Shown: positions 15,117-22,989, numbered from the stretch's first letter. The stretch is DNA of 40,863 nucleotides from Acidiferrobacterales bacterium (GCA_947258385.1 CAMYII010000067.1:1-40863); one strand, 5' to 3'. A program made the numbers and translations. Notes: generated by a model not told the origin, from the sequence alone.

Positions 15117-15482
15117 CTAGCGCTTGGTTCGGGATCGTTTGGCGCCTTGCAGGGCTCGGCGCGCCTTCCGGAATTCCGCATAACGGAGAACTTCCTCAAA
15201 ATCCGACTCGCTGAGGCCGCCCGTGGCGGAGGTGAGCATCGCGGTTCGCTCGTCGCCTTGTTTAAGATCTGGAAAGAAAACGGTGATGGAAACGCCGAAG
15301 AAACGGGCGAGCCGATCGAGGTCCTCGGGGGTAGGCTTATATGTGCCGGTTTCCCAGCGTGAGATTGTGTTGGCGGCAATCTGGAGACGTTTCGCGAGGG
15401 CTTCCTGACTGAGGGCGCCTTTTGGATATGCAAGGCGCAGCTTCCGGATTTCCTGTCCTATGTGCTTGTAAAGATCGGCCAT
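15117..15482 (-). CDS. XRE-family HTH repressor, partner of the ImmA-like protease
   Basis: Starting at ATG 15482 behind AGGAGG, this 121-residue protein has an XRE helix-turn-helix (LSQEALAKRLQIAANTISRW at about 24-43, then ETGTYKPTPEDLDRLARFFG). The C-terminal tail (ESDFEEVLRYAEFRKARRAL) is of the type found in ImmA-paired regulators. Several palindromes cover its promoter region and that of the divergent genes. It probably represses both directions and is relieved by ImmA cleavage (inference from the family). Confidence 0.85.
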   Translation of the reverse strand: MADLYKHIGQEIRKLRLAYPKGALSQEALAKRLQIAANTISRWETGTYKPTPEDLDRLARFFGVSITVFFPDLKQGDERTAMLTSATGGLSESDFEEVLRYAEFRKARRALQGAKRSRTKR

Positions 15483-15490
15483 ATGGTTCC

Positions 15491-15583
15491 TCCTATCATA
15501 GGATATTATTATCCCAATATAGCTTGACAAGCGCCGGAATGCCAAGCATACTGTTATGGGACAATTACGTCCTTTTATAGGAC
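15491..15583. promoter_or_regulatory. Divergent promoter and operator region of the ImmA/XRE island
   Basis: Rightward: TTGACA (15524-15529), 17 bp, CATACT. Leftward: TTGTCA, 16 bp, TAATAT. Three palindromes lie here: TCCTAT-C-ATAGGA (15491-15503), GGATA-TTAT-TATCC (15501-15514) and GTCCT-TTTAT-AGGAC (15569-15583). The CCTAT/ATAGG half-sites are shared, as expected for a set of operators bound by one XRE repressor. Confidence 0.6.
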
Positions 15584-15655
15584 TACCATAAACAAGGAGT
15601 CTTATCAAGGCTTAGAGACTTACCGAGCAACGCACATCAAGCTGAACTGCGAGAA

Positions 15656-16555
15656 GTGCTTATGGAGGTAACAGTAAAAGCGGCGTTACAAAAAATCGGA
15701 CGCCAATTGGATGAGAACATATTTCCAAGAGTCAAAAGCGGTGGGATCGTCATGCCCAGCGAGCCTGCCGTATCACCACTTACGTTGGGCGTGGAGAAAA
15801 GTTATGACAAAGCCTCAAGACAGAGAAGACCCAAATCCAGATCGTGGGAAAGGACCTCCGGAGGGCAAAGGCCGGCCAGAGGACCGTGGCCGCCCGGTCA
15901 AACCGCACCGGTCGTCCGCACAGGTCTTCAGGCACAATGCGAAGACGAACTAAATGCAGTACATGAAGCCTATCCTGGCACCCGAGCCTGGCGTCAAGAA
16001 GAAGGTCTATGGCTGCTAACTGAGAGCTCTCTGTTACCCGGGTTACTGCAGAGAGCGCTTTTTCTTACCGCCATTTCCTTCAGCCGAGCAATCGTGCGGA
16101 GTTGGGGGTTCTGGGAAAACTTCTTGGCAGGCCCAGTATGGATCGGGCCTCGCCACACAAATTTCCCTGATGGCTCGATATGTGCATTCGAACCGACTGA
16201 TGGAACGTGGGTTATTGGCGGATCAATGGTGGAGCTTTTAGATCTTTATACGCTCTGGGCATTAAGACACCTTCATCTACAAGTTTTCGGCCGCTGGCCA
16301 GGGCGTCAGGCCGTCCATTATCCTTATGAAAGGATTTTGGAGTTAAGAGAAGATGAGTACTGCGGATGCGGGAAGTCTGATGAACTCTATGGTGAATGTT
16401 GTCGAGATAAAGATCTTGCCAGGAGCCAGGTAGCCGATGCGGTTCACTTTATCACCTGCGCTGCAGGTGGGTTACGAAAACCTCCGGATGCTGTAATGAG
16501 ATTTGCTCGTGAACGGATAGAGCCTCCACGGTTTAGCGATTTGTTAGTCCGGTAG
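15656..16555 (+). CDS. Predicted E2-like (ubiquitin-conjugating fold) protein with C-terminal SEC-C motif
   Basis: The 299-codon frame has a well-behaved core from about residue 92 (QCEDELNAVHEAYPGTRAWR) onward. Residues 164-185 read WIGPRHTNFPDGSIC then AFEPTDGTW. This matches the eukaryotic E2 active site HPN-x5-G-x-I-C-L...W, with His167, Asn169 and candidate catalytic Cys176. A helical region (LLDLYTLWALRHLHLQVFGR) follows, then a SEC-C zinc motif (Cys236, Cys238, Cys248, Cys249). The first 90 codons are basic and poorly conserved-looking and overlap another short frame, so the true start is unclear (GTG 15656, ATG 15662 or ATG 15752). It is the first gene rightward from the ImmA/XRE promoter. 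Function is unknown; conjugation of a small protein modifier is inference from the motif only. Confidence 0.6.
   Translation: MLMEVTVKAALQKIGRQLDENIFPRVKSGGIVMPSEPAVSPLTLGVEKSYDKASRQRRPKSRSWERTSGGQRPARGPWPPGQTAPVVRTGLQAQCEDELNAVHEAYPGTRAWRQEEGLWLLTESSLLPGLLQRALFLTAISFSRAIVRSWGFWENFLAGPVWIGPRHTNFPDGSICAFEPTDGTWVIGGSMVELLDLYTLWALRHLHLQVFGRWPGRQAVHYPYERILELREDEYCGCGKSDELYGECCRDKDLARSQVADAVHFITCAAGGLRKPPDAVMRFARERIEPPRFSDLLVR
15804..15953 (+). CDS. Short Pro/Gly/Lys-rich ORF overlapping the E2-like gene
   Basis: ATG 15804 follows GTGGAGAAAAGTT and gives 49 residues (MTKPQDREDPNPDRGKGPPE, then GKGRPEDRGRPVKPHRSS) with no hydrophobic core. The composition resembles the disordered N-termini of bacterial multi-ubiquitin-type proteins found near E2/E1 genes, but no beta-grasp domain follows. 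It may be a small protein, the frameshifted 5' part of the E2-like gene, or the stub of a lost carrier gene. Confidence 0.35.
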   Translation: MTKPQDREDPNPDRGKGPPEGKGRPEDRGRPVKPHRSSAQVFRHNAKTN

Positions 16556-16595
16556 TTGCATATGTCTAAAACAAATTACATTTACAAAGCCTGCA

Positions 16596-17693
16596 ATGGT
16601 ACGGAATGAACCCATTAAATCTGGAATAGACAGCGCCGATCTTGCCACGCTGCGCGAATTCATCGCCACAACGCGAATGCTCAGCGATATAATTGGCAAT
16701 GCAATACAAGTCCGGATGGTCTTGGATACTAACGCTATACTGCGCGACTTGATTTACCTAAGCGAGAGGCGCGAAAGGGCGGGGGTGAAGACATCAATTC
16801 AGGAACTCATCGTCTCGCAGACGTTGATTCCGTATGCACCGTCCGTTGCCATACGTGAGGTCGAGAAATATCTTCCAAGTATCGCAGCAAAACGCCATAT
16901 AGAAGTTGAAGTCATGCAAGAAGTTTGGGTGGATTATCGAAAATCCTTACATTTCTGCGACGTGAAGGTAGAAATATCCGGGCATGAAAAAGATGCCCGT
17001 GATCCCAAGGATTTGCCGTTTATTCAGTTGGCAAGTGCGATTGGTGCTAGTGGTATAGTAACCAATGACAAAGATGTCCCCGCCATGGGTGGTAATAGCA
17101 TTCACCTTGACTGCATCATCCAGTTGCGTGATTACGCCCGAGCCAAACAACTCGAATTAACGATCCATTTCAGCGGAACGCTGCTCATGGTTGCCGGCGT
17201 CGGAGCCCTCATAGGACTCGTCCGGCTCTTTCAGACCATTATTCGTGCAATAGGTCAGTTACCCACACCGGTCAAATTAGTTCTCGTCGGTGCGGTCGTC
17301 TTAGTGATTGCTCATTCAAAGAGTCGGGAAATAGTAGCGGATCGTCTCAAGGCACTTGGATCAAGCATCAAGGGTGGTGTTTTAGATCTTCGGGGTCCGT
17401 TTAGTGAGGCGATGGACACGTTCACAGATGCACAGAAGAATGCCAACACCGCATTGTCGAAAGCCCAGCAAGTAGCGGTAATATCCAAGCGAACCGCGCT
17501 ACGCACCCACGTATATGCGATATGTTTGGCGTCGAAGCGACCTCTGCTTCCAGCGGAGATCGAACGAAAAGTGCTCACGGCAGGATACAAAACACGGTCT
17601 AAGGCTTTCCAGAACTATCTATTGCGCGTCCTGCGGCAAGATTCGCGATTCTATTGCACAAGTGATGGAAGGTGGGGAATTTCGAGCCATTAA
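16596..17693 (+). CDS. PIN-domain nuclease with two membrane helices and a C-terminal winged helix
   Basis: This 365-residue protein has three parts. Residues 40-170 form a PIN domain with acidic residues at the expected places: Asp44 in MVLDTNAILRDL, Glu88/Glu90 in SVAIREVEKYL, Asp139 in DPKDLPFIQLASA and Asp158 in GIVTNDKDV. Two membrane segments follow at about 193-216 and 225-240 (HFSGTLLMVAGVGALIGLVR; KLVLVGAVVLVIAHS). After a helical linker, residues 300-365 form a HARE/winged-helix-like domain (RPLLPAEIERKVLTAGYKTR, ending DGRWGISSH). It begins 40 bp after the E2-like gene on the same strand. A membrane-tethered RNase used in defence or growth arrest is a reasonable inference. Confidence 0.72.
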   Translation: MVRNEPIKSGIDSADLATLREFIATTRMLSDIIGNAIQVRMVLDTNAILRDLIYLSERRERAGVKTSIQELIVSQTLIPYAPSVAIREVEKYLPSIAAKRHIEVEVMQEVWVDYRKSLHFCDVKVEISGHEKDARDPKDLPFIQLASAIGASGIVTNDKDVPAMGGNSIHLDCIIQLRDYARAKQLELTIHFSGTLLMVAGVGALIGLVRLFQTIIRAIGQLPTPVKLVLVGAVVLVIAHSKSREIVADRLKALGSSIKGGVLDLRGPFSEAMDTFTDAQKNANTALSKAQQVAVISKRTALRTHVYAICLASKRPLLPAEIERKVLTAGYKTRSKAFQNYLLRVLRQDSRFYCTSDGRWGISSH

Positions 17694-17842
17694 CCATCTC
17701 CATACTTTGTCGCGCTAATCGCCATTAAGATCATTGCGAGACGCCGATACTAGGTCGAAAGGGCTATGTCGAGCGCATCGACTGTTTCGCTTAGATTTCT
17801 TGCCTACTTTGACCCTCGATGAAATCGCGGCTGTTTGTAACT

Positions 17843-18106
17843 TCATCCCAACTTCCTCGCCAAATCCTCCGCCTTCAGGTGCGTGTACCGGCGCAGCATG
17901 CGCAGATCCTTGTGGCCGGTGACGCTGGCGACTTCCATGATGTTGAGCCCCTTCTCGAATAACCTAATTGTGGCTTCGTGGCGCAAATCATGAAAGTGCA
18001 GGTCCTCGATGCCGGCACGGCGAATGGCGCGGGTGAAGGAGCGTCTGATGGCATCGGTGGTGAGACCGGGGAATACCGGCCGTAGATGCTGCGCGAATGT
18101 CCGCAA
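17843..18106 (-). pseudogene. Tyrosine recombinase, C-terminal catalytic fragment
   Basis: The 87 codons include HDLRHEATIRLFEKG, then TGHKDLRMLRRYTHLKAED. These supply the HxxR and H motifs and the catalytic Tyr (RRYTH) of phage-type integrases. The first catalytic Arg and the DNA-binding N-terminus are missing, and the upstream sequence (18107-18240) is a decayed repeat. It is probably the remains of the integrase that brought in this island. Confidence 0.75.
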
Positions 18107-18341
18107 TTTACCGGAACGATTGGTCCGAATCCAACCCGCTCCGGTCGTTCATGGTCGTCGCCGCGAGTGTCGGCTTTCAGGTCGCAAACCGGTCGTCCAA
18201 CTGCGGCGATCGGTTAGGCTGTTGATAGCCAAGACCTGACATTCAACGGGACGAACCTTGATGCCCGAAACAACCGACCTATCCGTGGAGTACACGAAAG
18301 TTGCGCTAGCTGGTTTCCGGAAGATTAGCTACGGATTTCGG
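18107..18341. repeat. Decayed dispersed repeat; no gene
   Basis: About 80 bp at 18158-18240 (TGTCGGCTTTCAGGTCGCAA...) is similar to 22108-22180 (TGTCGGCTTTCGGATCACAA...), matching at most positions over the CCGGTCGTCC-like core and a TGTTG ending. It is a dispersed non-coding repeat of the kind often left between mobile segments. I see no gene. Confidence 0.45.
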
Positions 18342-19013
18342 CTACTTTATCTTCAGACAGATGTCACGTTCACTGCGGCCAGTGACATACACTTCACGAA
18401 ACGCTAATTCCTTTACCTTCTCGGCTAGGTGTGGTCTAAAATCATCCCATCGATTGGCAGGGAGCGTTTGTAGCGGTACCTCTATAAGCAGAGTGTTCCC
18501 TTGAGAATTACTCTTCTTACGGGCACAAATTGCCACCGAGCGAATCATGCTGTGGCCAACTTCCTCCCCGGAGTAAGCTACTCTCGGTTGAGTCATCCGT
18601 CTGACAAAGTCTTCCTTTGGTGCGTCGTCCGACAAGCCGAGATATCCTCGAGCAGTCCCCGTCCGGTTCAACTCGGTCATCACGTTAAGCCTCTCCCTAG
18701 CTTGCGCGACGGTAACTTCGATCTCGCGGAGCCGACCGCCCCCGTGCCTCACGCAGCAATCGGGGGTGGTGTCATCTAGGGCGAACCATATCCGATCTTC
18801 GAGGGCGGCATGCTCTCTGACAAAGCGCGCGACTGGGGACACCTCATCGCAAAGCTTTTTCACCCGGCCCCGTGCTAGCCGGTAGCCCTCGGTCAGGCCC
18901 TCTTCGTGGATGAACTCGATGATATGTTCGTACTTTTTCAGGAAGCTCGCGACCGTGGTTCCGCCCTTGAGAGCAGTATAAAAGTCATCGAGGTCATCTT
19001 TTTCGCTAGCCAC
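18342..19013 (-). CDS. Hypothetical protein of the island
   Basis: This 223-residue soluble protein starts at GTG 19013 behind AGGAG. The sequence is acidic-helical at the N-terminus (MASEKDDLDDFYTALKGG) and mixed at the C-terminus (TLLIEVPLQTLPANRWDDFR). It has a CC pair in TTPDCCVRHGGGR but no clear motif, signal peptide or membrane segment. I do not recognise a family. It stands alone between the recombinase fragment and the lipoprotein gene, all on the minus strand. Confidence 0.6.
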   Translation of the reverse strand: MASEKDDLDDFYTALKGGTTVASFLKKYEHIIEFIHEEGLTEGYRLARGRVKKLCDEVSPVARFVREHAALEDRIWFALDDTTPDCCVRHGGGRLREIEVTVAQARERLNVMTELNRTGTARGYLGLSDDAPKEDFVRRMTQPRVAYSGEEVGHSMIRSVAICARKKSNSQGNTLLIEVPLQTLPANRWDDFRPHLAEKVKELAFREVYVTGRSERDICLKIK

Positions 19014-19128
19014 TTGGATCTACTCCTGTCACGTCAGGACCACGAGTGAGCCAGACCCACCTGTCCCGCCGAGTCCGGCATGCTGGCTTTTGCGTACTTA
19101 GTTTGCCCGAGGCGGTCATTGAGCTGTG

Positions 19129-20091
19129 CTACCGCTTCGCAACCGGTCTATAGAAAGCCTCGGAGGGAATCTCAAACATGGTTCGAGCCTGCTGCCCGAA
19201 AGTGGCCGGCTCGATGACCAGTCGCATCGATTTGGCGTTCTTCAGCGGGATGTCTCCAAACCTCACCTCGAACGTTACGGTCTGCCCGGGCTTGATGCCC
19301 TTTGCCTCGTCACCCAAGAATGGCGGGCTAATGCTTGTTAGCTTGTAGTTGTTCCCGAACGAGTCTGTAAGAGACGCTCCGACCGGAACGAGACCGCCGA
19401 TGTTCGAACCGAACTGGTAACCCCAAACCTTCTGGTTCCTCGGCTTTAGAATCCTAGAAGCCGTCGTGTTTGTGGCCTCCACGGTAAGAACCGTCTCCGG
19501 TCCGAGCCGACTAATCGCGATCTTGGCGATCTCCAACTTCATCCCGCCGACATGACGCACGAGGAGTTCTCGGTTCTTGACACGCCACCTGTCAAAATGG
19601 ATTCGTTCCGCCTCTGCGGCCCTGTATCTGGTCAGGACTTTCTCAAGCCCCTCCTCTATCTCCTTTCTCTGCTCAGCGATCACCTCCTTCACCCGAAGGT
19701 ACTTATCGGCTATTTGTTCGCCGTAGTCCCCCTCGCCGAAGCACTCACCGTCGCTGGCCCTCCATGTGTCAGCCTTCCGGTCCAAGGCGTCCAGCTTACG
19801 GATAACCTCATCGGCCCTGGCCCGCGCCTCCTTCTCGGCCTTGTCCAGCGCCTCGGCGGGCCCGAGGGTTGCGAGGCCGGAGAATGACATGAAGTCTCGG
19901 TCCGCAAGCTTGGCATCGACAACGAGCATCGTGTATGCCCTGAGTCCGTGGGACCACTGGTGCGGTGAACAGTCTTTCTTCGCCGTGGTCGCTTCGGCGC
20001 GATAGCTTTCGGCGTATGCCTGCTCGTCGTGGGCGCACCCAGCCACGAAAAGGGCTACCAGAAGAAGGACGAGCGTTCGCACGGATTTCAT
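19129..20091 (-). CDS. Lipoprotein with coiled coil and C-terminal beta-sandwich domain
   Basis: The frame opens at 20187, but ATG 20091 follows GAGGGGAG and begins a lipoprotein signal (SVRTLVLLLVALFVAGC, lipobox VAGC). Of 320 residues, about 80-190 are charged helices predicted to be coiled coil (EALDKAEKEARARADEVIRK; VIAEQRKEIEEGLEKVLTRY). The last 120 form an Ig-like beta domain of the DUF4352 kind (ETVLTVEATNTTASRILKPR, DSFGNNYKLTSISPPFLGDE, GQTVTFEVRFGDIPL). Function is unknown; it may be surface-exclusion-like or an envelope stress protein. Confidence 0.65.
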   Translation of the reverse strand: MKSVRTLVLLLVALFVAGCAHDEQAYAESYRAEATTAKKDCSPHQWSHGLRAYTMLVVDAKLADRDFMSFSGLATLGPAEALDKAEKEARARADEVIRKLDALDRKADTWRASDGECFGEGDYGEQIADKYLRVKEVIAEQRKEIEEGLEKVLTRYRAAEAERIHFDRWRVKNRELLVRHVGGMKLEIAKIAISRLGPETVLTVEATNTTASRILKPRNQKVWGYQFGSNIGGLVPVGASLTDSFGNNYKLTSISPPFLGDEAKGIKPGQTVTFEVRFGDIPLKNAKSMRLVIEPATFGQQARTMFEIPSEAFYRPVAKR

Positions 20092-20419
20092 CGGCTCCCC
20101 TCGCGCATGTAATGGTATTGTCTCAGAGTACACCTGGTCGCCTGGCTCGATCAAAACCTTGGCATAATGGCTTCCGTCCGGGTTCATGTCCCGTGGGCGT
20201 CCAGCGACCTCAACTTCGGCTTGGGGTCAAAACCGGCGGTATGAGGAGCGCAGAGTGAACGACCGCTCTTGATCCGTAAGCGGGTCTTGCGGTCTATCAC
20301 ATTGAACGACGGCAACTGGCCGGTTTGAGGCATACAGTCCCCACCGCCAAAGCATAGCGAAAACCTTCTTGTGCATGAAATAACGTTTTCCCTTCATCTT
20401 CGGCTCCGACCAGCCAACG
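20092..20419. other. Intergenic junction between the island and traU; no gene seen
   Basis: About 330 bp with no supported frame. The stretch near 20240-20330 (GAACGACCGCTCTTGATC..., AACTGGCCGGTTTG) faintly resembles the dispersed repeat at 18158 and 22108 in opposite orientation. The right boundary of the island probably lies here. Confidence 0.35.
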
Positions 20420-20950
20420 ATGGGCGCCATGAAGCGCCCATCGTTCCGTGAATTCATCGTCCTGGCGTGCCTGGCCTTGGCACTGACCTGGCTGCCCACC
20501 CCACAGGCCTCGGCCGAGCAGCCCTGCTATGGGCGCTTCCCCAACCCCTTCACCGACGTGTGCTGGAAGTGCGTGTTCCCGATCAGCATCGGGCCACTCA
20601 AGGTGGACATGGGGATGGAGGATTCCGGCGACAGCGTGCCCTTGATCTGCACCTGTCCCGCGCCGCCGCCGCTGTTCGTCCGGATCGGCTTCGGGGCGGG
20701 GTTCTGGGAGCCGGCCCGGGTGGCGGAGGTGGTGCGCACACCGTTCTGCTCGCCGCTGCTGGGCGGCGTCACCCTGGGCGCATTGGCCGCACCGTCGGGC
20801 ACCAATGCCAGGACCAGCGACAGGCGGGACGCCTTCTATCACGTCCACTGGTACATCTATCCCCTGCTGGCCTGGATGAACCTGCTGACGGACCTGGCGT
20901 ATTACTCAGACCCCACTTCCCTCAGCAATATATTTATCATAACTAATTGA
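20420..20950 (+). pseudogene. traU: TraU, C-terminally truncated
   Basis: The protein begins MGAMKRPSFREFIVLACLAL (signal peptide) and continues with the TraU hallmarks CYGRFPNPFTDVCWKCVFPI, ICTCPAPPPLFVRIGFGAGF, WEPARVAEVVRTPFC and YHVHWYIYPLLAWMNLL. TraU is normally about 330 residues. Homology here stops near residue 162 (about 20905) and the frame ends in 15 foreign residues. TraU is a Cys-rich periplasmic pilus-assembly protein that works with TraW. Together with the lost traC half, this shows the transfer region is dead. Confidence 0.85.
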
Positions 20951-21102
20951 TAGTTAGGGATATTTTATACCCATCTCCGTATTGGACCCGCAGTCTTACC
21001 CGCTTTCGGTCAAAAATCCGCTACAAGCAGCCATCAGCGGGTTCCCATTTGTGGGTATCGGCGGACCTTACGCTAGTAAAGCGGGCCGGGATTGTATCGT
21101 CA

Positions 21103-21420
21103 TCAGCGCCGTTCCAGTAGCGCCAGGACCATCTGCAGGCTCTCAGGATCGGCGGCTCGCAATAAGGGACCAATCGCTTTCCGCAACACGTCGGCCTGCC
21201 GGACCTTGGGTGACAAAAACAGCTCGTAGGGTTCCACGCCCAGGGCGGCGGCCACGCCAAAAAGCACGTCCAGGCTGAAGTTGGCCTGCCCGCGTTCAAT
21301 GTGGCTGATATACTTGCCTGTCACATCCACTTTTTCGCCTACCTCGTCCTGCGTCATTCCGTGCGATCTTCTCAACTGACGTATACGAGCCCCTAACTGT
21401 TTGCGCTGTTGCGTTGTCAT
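21103..21420 (-). CDS. XRE-family regulator
   Basis: This 105-residue protein has a classical XRE domain (RIRQLRRSHGMTQDEVGEKV, then DVTGKYISHIERGQANFSLD, LFGVAAALGVEPYELF) and a short helical tail. It is divergent from the csrA gene at 21557, with about 135 bp between them containing AT-rich promoter sequence. In integrative conjugative elements such regulators control transfer genes; here the target is inferred to be the csrA operon or itself. Confidence 0.8.
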   Translation of the reverse strand: MTTQQRKQLGARIRQLRRSHGMTQDEVGEKVDVTGKYISHIERGQANFSLDVLFGVAAALGVEPYELFLSPKVRQADVLRKAIGPLLRAADPESLQMVLALLERR

Positions 21421-21556
21421 GGGCCGAGAGATTAACGGCCAGTGTACCGCAATTTGACTTACTGTTGCTTGATTTCTTGCCTTTTATCGTCTGATAGTCT
21501 ATTTTCTATCACTGACAGTAGAAAAACAGGTCTGGGACGCATCACAGGGGGTGTTT

Positions 21557-21745
21557 ATGCTGATTTTGACCCGACGGATAGGCGAGCGGATTTGTATCGG
21601 TGACGATATCGAAGTGTTACCCATCGAAGTGCGTGGCAATCAAGTCAAAATCGGGATTGTTGCGCCGAAGGAAGTCGCGGTACATCGGGAGGAAGTGTAC
21701 GAGCGGATACAAAAAGAAAAAGACAACCGGCCACGTCGAAAGTGA
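21557..21745 (+). CDS. csrA: CsrA/RsmA-family RNA-binding regulator
   Basis: The start at ATG 21557 is behind GGGGTG; a GTG at 21551 is also in frame. The 62 residues follow CsrA closely: [40 protein letters not shown], then EEVYERI with the key Arg in VAVHREEV. CsrA dimers bind GGA-containing hairpins in mRNA leaders. Copies on conjugative elements (for example the lvr/csrT type in Legionella) regulate transfer rather than core metabolism. Its stop overlaps the GTG of the next gene. Confidence 0.92.
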   Translation: MLILTRRIGERICIGDDIEVLPIEVRGNQVKIGIVAPKEVAVHREEVYERIQKEKDNRPRRK

Positions 21746-22005
21746 GCCACCACTTAAGGCGCAGCCGTGAGCAATGGCACGATCCAAAGTTAAGAATCAA
21801 AAACGCGCTATGGACGGCAAAAGTTAACCTGCTCATTATCCGGTGCCGATGCGGGAACGAATTTCGACACCCGGCGGATAAGTGGATGGTCCAGTGCAAA
21901 TGCGGCAATTTCGCCAGTTTACATGCTTTGCGCGAGCGATATTTAGATAAACATCTAAAGCGCATACAACAGGAAAAGATAAGCAAACGAAACAGCCAAA
22001 GATAA
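21742..22005 (+). CDS. Small zinc-ribbon protein coupled to csrA
   Basis: The start GTG overlaps the csrA stop (GTGA), so translation is coupled. The 87 residues contain a two-knuckle zinc ribbon, [18 protein letters not shown] then [11 protein letters not shown] (CxC...CxC), followed by a basic helical tail ([20 protein letters not shown]). No family is recognised. The coupling suggests a joint regulatory role with CsrA, perhaps RNA or DNA binding. Confidence 0.65.
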   Translation: MSHHLRRSREQWHDPKLRIKNALWTAKVNLLIIRCRCGNEFRHPADKWMVQCKCGNFASLHALRERYLDKHLKRIQQEKISKRNSQR

Positions 22006-22235
22006 CTGTTCTGATAAATTGTAGCCGTTCAGACTTGGCCTCACACTATCCGCCAGACAGCGAATGTCAGGAAACGGCATCTCGGTCCCTCGTGCTCGTT
22101 GGCGTAAATGTCGGCTTTCGGATCACAAGCCAGTCGTCCGATTGCAGCCGATCTGGCAGTTGTTGGCCAAATGAAAGTAACCGCCCAAGATGAACAATGC
22201 GATATTAAGGCAAGGACAGGTGCAAGAACGGTATT
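22006..22235. repeat. Decayed dispersed repeat; no gene
   Basis: 22108-22180 is the second copy of the repeat found at 18158-18240. No reading frame here has support. Confidence 0.4.
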
Positions 22236-22520
22236 TTAGGGATGGCTATGCCGAGAACGCGTTGGGTATATCAGGAAAGCCATGGCACTCGATGGGTCAT
22301 GTGCCATCCAGCACGCGGGATAAACATGCTCCACGTTCAGGCCCTCCTTGTCATGAAAACGCTGGCCACAGTACAACGTCCAGCCGCCACCGGGATACAG
22401 CTGCTCCCAAAAGACCTTGCGCGCCTTGGAATAACTCTTGATTGCGGTCTGATCGGCGAACAGCGAACCCGCGCATAGCACTATCAGGCAACCCAGTGTA
22501 ACGATTAGTTTTTCTGGCAT
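22236..22520 (-). pseudogene. Endonuclease I (EndA-like), truncated
   Basis: ATG 22520 follows AAGGAGG. The product has a signal peptide (LIVTLGCLIVLCAGSLFA), then SYSKARKVFWEQLYPGGGWT, LYCGQRFHDKEGLN and VEHVYPACWMA, the opening of periplasmic endonuclease I with the catalytic His in NVEHVYP. After WMA the frame diverges and stops. Complete enzymes are about 230 residues and carry further metal-site residues, so this one is inactive. Confidence 0.72.
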
Positions 22521-22611
22521 CGGCCCCCTCCTTGTTTTGCTTGTCTACTATGTACTAAAATAACACCAGCCCACTGGTACTCCTCCCTGTGCCAGTCCGG
22601 GTCTTCCTTAA

Positions 22612-22643
22612 CCCCAAGGCACCCCTTTGCCTTGGGGATTTTT
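22612..22643 (+). terminator. Rho-independent terminator before the PilZ gene
   Basis: CCCCAAGGC, an 8-nt loop and GCCTTGGGG, followed by ATTTTTG. A near-identical hairpin lies after the PilZ gene at 23110. Confidence 0.8.
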
Positions 22644-22662
22644 GTTGCAGCAGGAGTCGCAG

Positions 22663-22989
22663 ATGCCCAGGATGGAACACCGTTGCAGCCCGCGTATCCC
22701 CATAGAGATTGATGTGATGCTTTGCCGGCATAACAAACCCGTGGCGCCGGCAAGAACGCGTGACATCGCTTTAACTGGCATGTTCGTCGAATTGAAGCAT
22801 GCCATTTTCCGCGAACACAGCACGCTGGAGGTGGAGTTCACGCGTGGCGTCGAAAACAAAGCGCGCTATTCTCGCGTGCGCGGTAGGGTGGTGCGTCGAA
22901 CACCCGAGGGGATTGGCGTGGAGCTCGAGGAGTCGATTCCCGAAGTATCACAGACTCTCCGGTCCCTGATTGAGAAGGCTGGGCGGTGA
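22663..22989 (+). CDS. PilZ-domain protein (cyclic-di-GMP receptor type)
   Basis: ATG 22663 follows AGGAG at 6 nt. The 108-residue protein opens MPRMEHRCSPRIPIEIDVML (the RxxxR-type segment is partly kept as HRCSPR), then TRDIALTGMFVELKHAIFRE (D-x-S-x-x-G-like, with Ala in place of the Ser) and GRVVRRTPEGIGVELEE. These are the PilZ strands; the altered residues may weaken c-di-GMP binding. It lies between two duplicated terminators. The last 21 codons are repeated in inverted orientation at 30613-30678. Confidence 0.75.
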   Translation: MPRMEHRCSPRIPIEIDVMLCRHNKPVAPARTRDIALTGMFVELKHAIFREHSTLEVEFTRGVENKARYSRVRGRVVRRTPEGIGVELEESIPEVSQTLRSLIEKAGR

